In this document: one piece after another, positions 16,492-23,511 of the stretch
How the letters are laid out: the number at the start of each line of letters is the position of its first letter
Numbering within the stretch: position 1 is the stretch's first letter
Source of the DNA: CBDUXT01 sp965371245
Lineage (GTDB): Bacteria; Planctomycetota; Phycisphaerae; UBA1845
Length of the DNA stretch: 43,124 bases
Reading direction: 5' to 3'
Assembly (NCBI GenBank): GCA_965371245.1
Contig: CBDUXT010000050.1
Location: forward strand, 1-43,124
Notes under the pieces: generated by a model
Databases searched by the model: none
What the model saw: the letters and a program-made list of their open reading frames with translations, nothing else
Told to the model about the DNA's origin: nothing
Made by a program: the position numbers and the translations under genes

Positions 16492-17247
16492 TCAGGGCTG
16501 ATCGATGCCGTTCACGATCTTTGGTTCCGGCGCATCGCCATCCGGCCTTTCAAAGCCGCCATGACGGAGGAAGTGAATGACCTGTTCGCCCACATCTGCG
16601 CGCTTCACGATGAAGGTATGGTATCCCGGAACGACCAGGTGATCCGCCTCGCCGCGCAGGTGCGTGTCTTCCAAGTCGACTTTCCCGTCCGAGGCCGCGG
16701 CGATGACACCGAACTCCACGCCACTGGGCGCGCTGATGCGGTTCACCGCGCTCTTCGGATCGTCCGACAATTGCCCGAGCGGCTTGATCAGCTCACCAAG
16801 AAACGGCGCCCACTTCCGGGCCGAGGCCGAGCCCTTGTTGGGCGGGGCTAGCATCACGAGCCGCCCCATCTTCGTCGGCGTTTCGATCGTCAGCGCATAG
16901 CGGGCGACGATGCCACCGAGGCTGTGGCCAACGATGTGGATGCGTTCCACATTCGGTTCGGCGTCAAGCTCGGCGAGGGATTCATGGAGCCGTTGCCCGT
17001 GCTCCTCGATGCGTTCGCGCGTGCTCGAGTATCCCCAGTTGATGACGTGGTAGCCCGCCTGTTCGAGCCATCCTTGAAGCTTTTTCATCGATGCTCGCGT
17101 ACGGGCGAGCCCATGTACGAGAACCACGGTTTCGGATTTGGTCAGAGGCATCGGCCGCGATTCTCGCGAGCGAATCACGAGCCACGGGGCGCACGCGCCT
17201 ATCGTCACTACGATCGAAATGAGAATGCCGGCCTTGCGACGCGTCAT
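16492..17247 (-). CDS. Lipase-like alpha/beta hydrolase, membrane-anchored
   Basis: A 250-residue alpha/beta hydrolase (start at ATG 17247; a GTG ten codons upstream is also possible). The N-terminus is a short basic segment plus hydrophobic AGILISIVVTIGACAPWLVI, a signal anchor. The catalytic domain starts ETVVLVHGLARTRASM (oxyanion HG) and contains the nucleophile elbow IVGHSLGGIVARY and LVMLAPPNKGS. The likely catalytic Asp and His lie in the C-terminal part (DHLVVPGYHTFIV). This is the triacylglycerol-lipase/PGAP1-like branch that acts on acyl esters, perhaps membrane lipid. Substrate unproven. It stands alone, with about 200 unannotated bases separating it from the preceding convergent gene. 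Confidence 0.87.
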   Translation of the reverse strand: MTRRKAGILISIVVTIGACAPWLVIRSRESRPMPLTKSETVVLVHGLARTRASMKKLQGWLEQAGYHVINWGYSSTRERIEEHGQRLHESLAELDAEPNVERIHIVGHSLGGIVARYALTIETPTKMGRLVMLAPPNKGSASARKWAPFLGELIKPLGQLSDDPKSAVNRISAPSGVEFGVIAAASDGKVDLEDTHLRGEADHLVVPGYHTFIVKRADVGEQVIHFLRHGGFERPDGDAPEPKIVNGIDQP

Positions 17248-17417
17248 GACGGCTGCTCGATTGTCGTTCCACCACACATGATGAGCCTACCCGGCCATTG
17301 TACCACCTGGCCCCACGATCCCAACCCGGGTGGTGTGACCTGATCCCCGGATTTCGGCCTCCGTCCTGAGTGATAGGCTCAGGGTTTGGACCATGGGTCT
17401 CCCAGGAGGTCAAAGAG

Positions 17418-17510
17418 ATGAGCAGGAAGCGGGTTACGACACAGCAGATTATCCACAAGCATCGGGCCACGGAGGTGGAGTTGGCCGAGGGCAAGCCGGT
17501 CCCTGCCAGC
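17418..17510 (+). pseudogene. IS3-family orfA transposase fragment (5' end only)
   Basis: Starting at ATG 17418 after CAGGAGGTC, the first 31 codons (MSRKRVTTQQIIHKHRATEV...) match the beginning of IS3-family OrfA helix-turn-helix proteins, whose usual form is 'KR.T.EQII.KLREAEV.L..G'. Homology stops near 17510 at an 11-bp inverted repeat (AGCCTGTTGAA at 17508-17518, TTCAACAGGCT at 17547-17557), the probable junction with another insertion. The frame continues into unrelated DNA. A dead remnant. Confidence 0.7.
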
Positions 17511-17565
17511 CTGTTGAAAAAGCGTCACACCAGAGAATCAGCTCTCTTCAACAGGCTGTTAAGAG

Positions 17566-17769
17566 TCGATGCGCCGCTTGGCATCGATCAGGTGTACGGC
17601 GATGGCCCACAGCGGTACGAAGGCCAACCGCCGCGGATTGAGTGTGTCGTATCCCGGGCCGCTGGCCCGCAGCCGGAGCAGATGGGGGGTGACCCTTTGC
17701 GGGGTCGAATCTCGACCTCGATCCGCTCCCCGTGGAAGTGGGCTTTTTCGTAGACGAAGCCCTTGACAA
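17566..17769 (-). pseudogene. ISL3-family transposase fragment (N-terminal, frameshifted)
   Basis: On the minus strand the sequence reads KGFVYEKAHFHGERIEVEIR then PRKGSPPICSGCG, shifts frame, and continues GPGYDTLNPRRLAFVPLWAI then AVHLIDAKRRIDS before stopping. This is the N-terminal zinc-binding and linker region of ISL3-family TnpA, closely similar to the copy at 42569-43124 (GIAVYLIYAKRRVDCFRYGV). It sits directly beside the IS3 remnant, indicating nested or successive insertions. Not functional. Confidence 0.7.
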
Positions 17770-17885
17770 AGGCCTACGGCATAAACGATACGGACAGGGC
17801 GAAACGCCGGCGTGTTGGCGATCCGGCAAGAAAGGCGGTACAATCCGTTCCGCGGGCCAGGTGACAATGCGATAGGGGTAACGAC

Positions 17886-18491
17886 ATGCGCGTGCGCTAT
17901 TTGTCAAGCAACCTTGTAGCGGCATCGTTTCTCTTGTGCGGCATGCTCCCGGTGACGGAGGGGTGCAAGAAATCCCCGCCGGAGACCGACACGAAATCAC
18001 CGAGCCAAGCCACGGCCAACGTTCAAACGGAGCGCAAGGCCAACGCCGGTCCTACGAGTATCACACCCCAAGAAGCCAAGCGACGCCTCGACTCTCCAGA
18101 CGGTTGGATCTACCTCGACGTACGCACGCGCCCGGAGTTTCGTGACGGCCACCCTCCCGGTGCGTGGAACATCCCGGTCGTAGTCGCCTCCAACGATGGG
18201 CCGGGGAGGGTGGCGAACGACGACTTTCTCGCCGTGGTCGAGGCGAACCTCGACAAGAGCGCGCGCGTGATTGTGGGTTGTCGATCCGGCGGGCGTTCCG
18301 CGCGGGCGCAGAAACTCATGCTCAAAGCGGGGTACTCGACGGTTTCCAACATGTTGGGCGGGTGGCTCGCGGGCACGGACTCTACCGGCCAACCCGTGAC
18401 GGGATGGTCCGGTCTCGGCTATCCCATCGAGCGCGGCGACGGCGGCGACAAGAGCTATGTCGCGCTCTTGTCACGCGGCAAGACGCCGTAG
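17886..18491 (+). CDS. Rhodanese-domain lipoprotein
   Basis: A 201-residue exported protein: hydrophobic signal (NLVAASFLLCGMLPVTEGC) with an approximate lipobox at Cys27, a Thr/Lys/Pro-rich linker to about residue 55, and one rhodanese domain (about 57-185). Domain landmarks are ITPQEAKRRL, IYLDVRTRPEFRDGHPPGAWNIP and the active-site loop VGCRSGGRSARA with catalytic Cys132, then GGWLAGTDSTGQPVTGW. Single-domain periplasmic rhodaneses transfer sulfane sulfur or act in thiol stress; the acceptor is not evident. Start ATG 17886 follows AGGGGTAACGAC. The gene is flanked by IS debris upstream and a family-D repeat downstream. Confidence 0.9.
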   Translation: MRVRYLSSNLVAASFLLCGMLPVTEGCKKSPPETDTKSPSQATANVQTERKANAGPTSITPQEAKRRLDSPDGWIYLDVRTRPEFRDGHPPGAWNIPVVVASNDGPGRVANDDFLAVVEANLDKSARVIVGCRSGGRSARAQKLMLKAGYSTVSNMLGGWLAGTDSTGQPVTGWSGLGYPIERGDGGDKSYVALLSRGKTP

Positions 18492-18561
18492 GTTTGCGTG
18501 CGTTGCGACTTGCTTGGCGACCTTGTCGTTCCGCAAGAGTTCCATGATCGCGGTCAGCCGG

Positions 18562-18666
18562 GTAGGTCGGGTCATCGACCCGGCAAGGCTTGACTGCCAT
18601 CGCAGAATAATGGGTACACAGCCGCAAGGTCACGCTCGGGAGGCGTCGGATCGATGACCCGACCTA
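18562..18666. repeat. Family-D MITE-like element with 17-bp perfect TIR
   Basis: In the 420-base gap 18492-18912. GTAGGTCGGGTCATCGA (18562-18578) and its exact reverse complement TCGATGACCCGACCTAC (18650-18666) bound a 105-bp unit with no coding capacity. A GGGCGAAGCCCGACC half-palindrome follows at about 18689. The same ends occur at 5217-5358. No promoter for the next gene is obvious in the remainder. Confidence 0.8.
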
Positions 18667-18912
18667 CAAAACCGGATTGTCTTGCATTGGGCGAAGCCCG
18701 ACCTGGCGGATAACCGAACAAGCCCGGATGGAGGCCGTTTTCGGTTGCATTCAAGGAGGCCGAGTTGGTATCATGGGCGATCGGTGGTTCCGGCACGGGC
18801 GATCCGGGAAGTGTCGGTTGTTGACAAGGTGTACGAAATAGACCTAGGGACGGCGCTGGATGGCGCCCCGACCACCGGCGTTTGGCGCACCCCTCTTTGG
18901 AGAGGATTGGCC

Positions 18913-19818
18913 ATGACATACCGTACGCGAAACATCGTTCCAATCCTCGCACTGCTCTTTTCCACATCCTCGATGCCCAGCGCCGTGGCCCAATCGGTGA
19001 ACATCGACTATGGCGACGGGGCAGGTACGCCGCCGGCCGTGTACGCCGCCGCCGGTTCGGCGGGTGTTTGGAATGCGCTGGCGGGTCCCAGGGATACACC
19101 CGAGGCGCTCGTGGGTCTGGACGGATCGCCGATAGCCGCCACGGTGACGTTAACCTCCGGAGCCGGCGGCCCGGTCAATACGTTCGATGATCCCGCCACA
19201 TTCGGCAATGATGGACAACTACTCGACGACTATACAAGCGGTGGCACCGACGCCGTCGGGTCGATCGTGTTTTCCGGACTGGAGAATGGATCGTACGAGG
19301 TGATCGTCTACGCCTGGACGCCGGGCGACACCGACGTGTTCACGGCCGTTTGGGAGAATTGTACGGATATCATCTCGCAACTGATCGGCGGCACCTGGCC
19401 CGGTCAGCTCAAAGACGGCGTCACGCAGGCTCGTTTCACCAAGACCGTTGTCGATGGGACCATGCAAGTCTGCACATCCGGTGGCTTGACCTGGGAAGGC
19501 GCGATCAACGGCATTCAGCTCATCGCTTTGGGTTGCAATGACGGATCGGGGGGTACCTGCACGCTTCCCGTTGACCCCGGCCCATGTGACGGCATTTGCC
19601 CGAGGTTCTTTTTCAACACCTGCTCGGAGCAATGCGAACCGTTCACCTGGGGTTGCTGTGGGGGAAACGCCAACAACTTCGAGACCATCGAACAGTGTCA
19701 GGCCGCCTGCCCGCCCGCCCCGAACATTCCCGCCCTATCCGAATGGGGTGTCGCGGTCATGACGCTGCTCATGCTGACCGCAGGTTCGATGGTTCTCGTA
19801 CGACGCCGCGTGGCGTAA
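18913..19818 (+). CDS. IPTL-CTERM surface protein with a Kunitz-type domain
   Basis: 301 residues. The start at ATG 18913 is supported by GGAGAGGA 6-8 bases upstream and opens a signal peptide (RNIVPILALLFSTSSMPSAVAQ). Residues 28-205 are a beta-rich domain (VNIDYGDGAGTPPAVY...; GSYEVIVYAWTPG; WEGAINGIQLIALG) of the type seen in planctomycete exported proteins. Residues 216-266 have the six-cysteine spacing C-x8-C-x15-C-x7-C-x12-C-x3-C of Kunitz/BPTI inhibitors, including the FFFNTCSEQC and GNANNFET signatures, plus extra Cys at 229, 237 and 248. The residue after the second Cys (P1) is Asp, not Lys/Arg, so trypsin inhibition is unlikely. Residues 272-301 are an IPTL-CTERM sorting tail: IPALSEWG, hydrophobic helix, RRR. 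Confidence 0.87.
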   Translation: MTYRTRNIVPILALLFSTSSMPSAVAQSVNIDYGDGAGTPPAVYAAAGSAGVWNALAGPRDTPEALVGLDGSPIAATVTLTSGAGGPVNTFDDPATFGNDGQLLDDYTSGGTDAVGSIVFSGLENGSYEVIVYAWTPGDTDVFTAVWENCTDIISQLIGGTWPGQLKDGVTQARFTKTVVDGTMQVCTSGGLTWEGAINGIQLIALGCNDGSGGTCTLPVDPGPCDGICPRFFFNTCSEQCEPFTWGCCGGNANNFETIEQCQAACPPAPNIPALSEWGVAVMTLLMLTAGSMVLVRRRVA

Positions 19819-20250
19819 GCGCCGGGTTCCAGCGGTCTTTGGGGACGCGCCGCCCCTCATGTACGGTGCCGCACCTTCGGCACCATTAGTCCTCGATTTC
19901 CCCCGCCGTTCGTCTGCGCCGAACGGGGGCGCACCTGCGCGACCCGGCTCTACGAACGCACGAAACGTCAGGTCACGCAAGACATCGTGGACCGAGTATC
20001 GGACTGACCTGGTGGAAGAAACCGCGCATCGTGCCAGGTCGTTCGGGGGGACGGCTTCGAAAGCACAAACCTGGATGTTGCGGCCAACCGGTAGCTTGCG
20101 TCTTGTGTCTACCTCAAAAACTCCTAGAATGGTCGAGTCTCGAAGGCTAGGCACCCGGCATGACATCCCGGCGAATTCCGGTTTCAACCGTTGAGGTCGG
20201 TGATGCCGCCATCCGAGGATCGTGACGATGTTCGGCGCGGAGATAACAAG
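19819..20250. other. Intergenic region with a possible promoter at 20103-20130
   Basis: No gene is recognised in these 432 bases. TTGTGT (20103-20108) and TAGAAT (20125-20130) are 16 bases apart and could drive the three-gene PIN cassette, whose first start is 120 bases further on. GCGGAGATAAC just before 20251 is the ribosome-binding site of its first gene. Confidence 0.4.
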
Positions 20251-20907
20251 ATGAGGCCCCGACTAATCCAGTTTTCTGCCGTCGTCGTCGGAAAAGACCA
20301 TAACCCAAGCATCCTGAACAAAGATTTTCTCGCGTTTCAGAAGATCGTGCCGGAGGATTGGGAGCTGGCACAGACCATTTCAACTCCTCCGTTTGCTCAG
20401 GTCCGATACGATAACGGAGTCGCAATCACGGTTGAACAGAACAAGCTTCAAGTTACGGATCTCGGCGTTGAGGACGACCCGCTGGCGAGCAAGGCACCCG
20501 ATATTGCCGCAGCCTACGTGAAGACCCTTCCTCATGTCCGGTATCTTTCCGTCGGCCTGAACATTCAAACTGCAATCGAAATGACGTCGCCAGAGACGTA
20601 CTTGAAGAACCGCTTCCTGGCTTCTGGCCCATGGGATGACGCCGAACATCTCGTCGCCGCTGCTGGCTTCCGTCTGGTTTACCGCATGCCCGATGCTTGC
20701 CGATTAACGCTATCTCTCGACGCCGGGGAGGGCGAACGGACCGGCAACGAAAGAAAAATAACCATGGTCATCGCCAACGCGAATTTTCATCGTCAGTGCG
20801 AAGGGTACCCGGCAACCGACCAAGTGCTCGAACACCTCAAGCATGGCCCGGAAGATTGGGCGACCTTCAAGATCCTTCTGAAAAAAGTACTCAAGGTGGA
20901 AGACTAA
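20251..20907 (+). CDS. Conserved protein of unknown function, first gene of a PIN-toxin cassette
   Basis: 218 residues from ATG 20251 (GGAG 8 bases upstream; an earlier in-frame start at 20191 lacks a site). A soluble, mixed alpha/beta protein without signal or membrane segments. Notable stretches are RLIQFSAVVVGKDHNPSILN, FAQVRYDNGVAITVEQNKLQ, LPHVRYLSVGLNIQTAIEM and RLTLSLDAGEG...VIANANFHR. I recall proteins of this pattern ahead of toxin-like genes in other bacteria, but I know no biochemical function. It is separated by 7 bases from the next gene, which overlaps a PIN toxin, so the three are almost certainly one operon. It could be a regulator, chaperone or immunity-type component; that is inference. 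Confidence 0.8.
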   Translation: MRPRLIQFSAVVVGKDHNPSILNKDFLAFQKIVPEDWELAQTISTPPFAQVRYDNGVAITVEQNKLQVTDLGVEDDPLASKAPDIAAAYVKTLPHVRYLSVGLNIQTAIEMTSPETYLKNRFLASGPWDDAEHLVAAAGFRLVYRMPDACRLTLSLDAGEGERTGNERKITMVIANANFHRQCEGYPATDQVLEHLKHGPEDWATFKILLKKVLKVED

Positions 20908-20914
20908 AACCGAG

Positions 20915-21460
20915 ATGCGCCCTGTAATCGACGAACCCAGGGTTCTAACGCGATCACCAACCGCCCTGGGCAACAGTGCGGTTGACCGTGATGAACTCCT
21001 CGACTTGTTGCAGAAGAGCAGTGATCTGGCACGCTCACACGAACTCGCGACTACAAGCATAACCTTTTCTCCTGCCCTCAACGTCGTCTTGTCTGACTCT
21101 TCACCCGACTATTGGCTTGAAAGGCACGTAAACGCCGAGCAACTCGAACCGTGGCGAACATTTGATTCTTGGCGTACAATGCCAATACCCGTGGAGCTTT
21201 TTACGTCCGGTACGAACCCGACTTCGACAACGGTTACGCTGATTCGCCAACTGCTTCGCCGATATCGGCTCGGCAAGAACGCATTCTTTCAATCGGCGTC
21301 GGAACTTGACTCACTCGCGGCGGCCCAGAGGGTGGCTCCTACGGCCGACATCTCCAAACTACGCGGCGACTTTTGGCCCGACGAAGACAGGATCGACGAC
21401 TTCGTCACCGAGGTTCGGCGTTGGCGCGACGGAGACGCCGAGGAAGACGAGAACGGATGA
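20915..21460 (+). CDS. Putative antitoxin-like partner of the PIN toxin
   Basis: 181 residues, no signal or membrane segment. Residues about 23-150 are a folded region of unknown family (DRDELLDLLQKSSDLARSHE; WLERHVNAEQLEPWRTFDSW; TTVTLIRQLLRRYRLGKNAF). The C-terminal 35 residues (LRGDFWPDEDRIDDFVTEVR then RWRDGDAEEDENG) resemble the acidic/aromatic toxin-binding tails of VapB-type antitoxins (WP-D/E-x-ES.DDFL..L..WR). Its stop overlaps the toxin start (ATGA, 21457-21460), the usual antitoxin-toxin arrangement. It is about twice the length of a normal VapB and shows no obvious AbrB or ribbon-helix-helix N-terminus. Antitoxin role is inferred from context and tail. Confidence 0.75.
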   Translation: MRPVIDEPRVLTRSPTALGNSAVDRDELLDLLQKSSDLARSHELATTSITFSPALNVVLSDSSPDYWLERHVNAEQLEPWRTFDSWRTMPIPVELFTSGTNPTSTTVTLIRQLLRRYRLGKNAFFQSASELDSLAAAQRVAPTADISKLRGDFWPDEDRIDDFVTEVRRWRDGDAEEDENG

Positions 21461-21861
21461 CGGCGGTTCTAATCGATACCAATGTACTTTCGTACATCTT
21501 CAAGGGAGACAGTCGCGCCGCCGCCTATGCCCCGCACCTCGACGGGCGCCTACTTGTCATCTCATTCATGACCGTGGCGGAGCTCTACCGCTGGGCTCTC
21601 AAGCGGAACTGGGGGCCGGAGCGCCGTGCCAGCTTGAACCAGTCCCTAACAAACTTTGTCGTCCACCCGTTTGACCGCGACCTTTGTCGCCACTGGGCCG
21701 AGGTAAGCGACGGTGCGCAGCGCTGTGGCCGCACCGTCAGTTGCTCCGATGCATGGATTGCCGGGACCGCGCTGGCGCACAGAATCCCCGTTGTGACGCA
21801 TAACCCAAAACACTTCGCGGGCATCCGGGAACTTCAAGTCATTTCCGAGCCGGAACCTTGA
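21457..21861 (+). CDS. PIN-domain ribonuclease toxin, VapC-like
   Basis: 134 residues with the PIN acidic residues in the usual order: Asp7 in LIDTNVLSYIF, Glu42 in MTVAELYRWAL, Asp98 in SCSDAWIAGTAL, and THNPKHF near 114-120, where an Asn takes the place of the fourth acidic residue as in many VapCs. PIN toxins are Mg2+-dependent endoribonucleases that cut tRNA or rRNA when freed from antitoxin. The start codon lies within the stop of the upstream gene, so synthesis is coupled. A 12-bp perfect hairpin follows at 21953. Target RNA cannot be told from sequence. Confidence 0.9.
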   Translation: MTAVLIDTNVLSYIFKGDSRAAAYAPHLDGRLLVISFMTVAELYRWALKRNWGPERRASLNQSLTNFVVHPFDRDLCRHWAEVSDGAQRCGRTVSCSDAWIAGTALAHRIPVVTHNPKHFAGIRELQVISEPEP

Positions 21862-21952
21862 CAGCTCTTCCTCGCCCGATGCCACCGATAAGCCGTCAAA
21901 CGGGTGCCATGGGTAAGGCTAGCTTATTCCGTGTCTTGTCTTGCGTCAGCCC

Positions 21953-21979
21953 GCATGGGCAAACAGAGTTTGCCCATGC
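21953..21979. terminator. Strong hairpin between convergent genes
   Basis: GCATGGGCAAAC (21953-21964) and GTTTGCCCATGC (21968-21979) form a perfect 12-bp stem with a three-base loop, between the PIN toxin stop (21861) and the glycosyltransferase stop (22025). Position suits a bidirectional terminator. There is no T-run, so it may instead be a dispersed palindrome. Confidence 0.45.
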
Positions 21980-22024
21980 CACGCGGGTTCGAGGCGAGCG
22001 TCGGGCACGGGTTGCTCCGGCACG

Positions 22025-23371
22025 TCAGGGTTGTGGGTCCGCTCCGTGGGACTGCACACGGCGCCGGAGACGCCGAGAGAGTAACAGGTCAGCAAACACC
22101 CCCGCGGCCCAGGCTCCCCAGACGACCTTCATTGTCCAATCGGGCATGGCCCACGTTCCGGTGGTCTGTAACCGGTGGGCGGCCTCGAAGTATGCGACCA
22201 TCGAGAGTGACGCGGCGATCCAGCGGGCTCGGATCGTAAGCGGCACCACAAGAAGCACCCACGCGAAATACCAATAGTGAACCACCGGCATGAGCATCAG
22301 TAGCGCGCCGGTCGATGACGCGATGAAGTGGTGTACTCTGGGAATCAGGGCGCCCATCAACAGAACGACCGCGCCGAGCACGGCGACTACCAACACACGC
22401 TCCGCGTCGGTCTCGAAGTTTGTGATTCCCAGAGTCCCGAGCAGGCTGAAGAACTCATTACCGCCTCCGAAGCGGGCCAGGCTGGAAAACAGATCGGTGC
22501 CGGCGCTTAGGTAGGGGATGTAGGACGCGACAACAACCCCCACGGCCACCATGGCCGCCCGCGGTCGGTGGAAGACAAACCACGGCAGAAAAATGATGGG
22601 GATGAGTTTTGTCGCGATGGCCAGCCCCAGTGCCACGCCGGCGACGTTTGTTTTGTTTTCGATCACCGCCCACACGCACAGCGCCACAAAGAGCAGCATC
22701 AGGCTGTCGATGTGCCCCTGGACGGCAAAGGCCGAGAGCACGAGCGGGCAGAGCCCGTAAAGCACCGCAAGGTGTGGCCGGTGGCCTAGCCGGCGAAGGC
22801 AGAGACCCAGGATGCCGACGACCATGGCGTCCCAAAGGACATGCAGCGCTTTGATCGCGTGGATGGATGGGTGCAAAGCGGCAGCCGCAAAGAACTCCAC
22901 CTCGGCCACCGGCGGGTAGATGGCCGGGTAGTCCGGGTGGTTGATGTTCTTCCAGGTGTCGTCGCGCAGGTATGCCAGAGCCGGGTCATCCGGCGCGTGA
23001 ACGTACGGGTTGAACCCGGCCAGTTGGATGCGACCTTCCCACAGGTATCGGTTGGCGTCGTCAGTGGGTTCGACGCCCATGGGGATGACACGCAGGAAAG
23101 CGCATCCGATCAGCCACAACCGCCACGATCCGAGGCTGGCGCTACTTGGCGCGCGCATCACCACCCAAACAAGAAGGATGTATCCGACGGCACCAAATCC
23201 CCAGGCGAGTTGGTACGAACGAACACCCGCGCCGATCCGCCCCAGCCGCGCGCTTTGGACTGTGAACAGACCGATCAGCAGCCAGCCCGCGACGATGGCA
23301 AGCGTGTGACCCGTGCGCGAGGACGCCGGCGTTGGCTTGCTCAGCAAGTCGGCCTCCGTCGGCGGGTTCAT
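22025..23371 (-). CDS. Integral membrane glycosyltransferase (GT87/mannosyltransferase-like)
   Basis: 448 residues from ATG 23371; an in-frame GTG at 23455 would add 28. Neither has a clear ribosome-binding site. About ten hydrophobic helices, with a characteristic early loop FLRVIPMGVEPTDDANRYLW carrying the acidic pair expected of GT-C polyprenyl-phosphate-sugar transferases. Other family-like stretches are GFNPYVHAPDDP, NHPDYPAIYPPVAE, QGHIDSLMLLFVAL and ALGLAIATKLIPIIFLPWF. It would transfer a sugar on the periplasmic side of the inner membrane. It follows a GT2 gene on the same strand by 140 bases, suggesting a shared role in a cell-surface glycan or glycolipid. Donor and acceptor unknown. 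Confidence 0.85.
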   Translation of the reverse strand: MNPPTEADLLSKPTPASSRTGHTLAIVAGWLLIGLFTVQSARLGRIGAGVRSYQLAWGFGAVGYILLVWVVMRAPSSASLGSWRLWLIGCAFLRVIPMGVEPTDDANRYLWEGRIQLAGFNPYVHAPDDPALAYLRDDTWKNINHPDYPAIYPPVAEVEFFAAAALHPSIHAIKALHVLWDAMVVGILGLCLRRLGHRPHLAVLYGLCPLVLSAFAVQGHIDSLMLLFVALCVWAVIENKTNVAGVALGLAIATKLIPIIFLPWFVFHRPRAAMVAVGVVVASYIPYLSAGTDLFSSLARFGGGNEFFSLLGTLGITNFETDAERVLVVAVLGAVVLLMGALIPRVHHFIASSTGALLMLMPVVHYWYFAWVLLVVPLTIRARWIAASLSMVAYFEAAHRLQTTGTWAMPDWTMKVVWGAWAAGVFADLLLSRRLRRRVQSHGADPQP

Positions 23372-23511
23372 GCGAAAGGTCCGGTCGGTCCACCCAGACG
23401 GAAGCGAGCCGCGACCATCATAGAGCGGATGCGTGAAACTCGGCTTCCCGGCCACGCGGTTTGGTTTGACACGGTCGAACGACTGGCGGGAACGGTTCTA
23501 TCCACGGGGCG

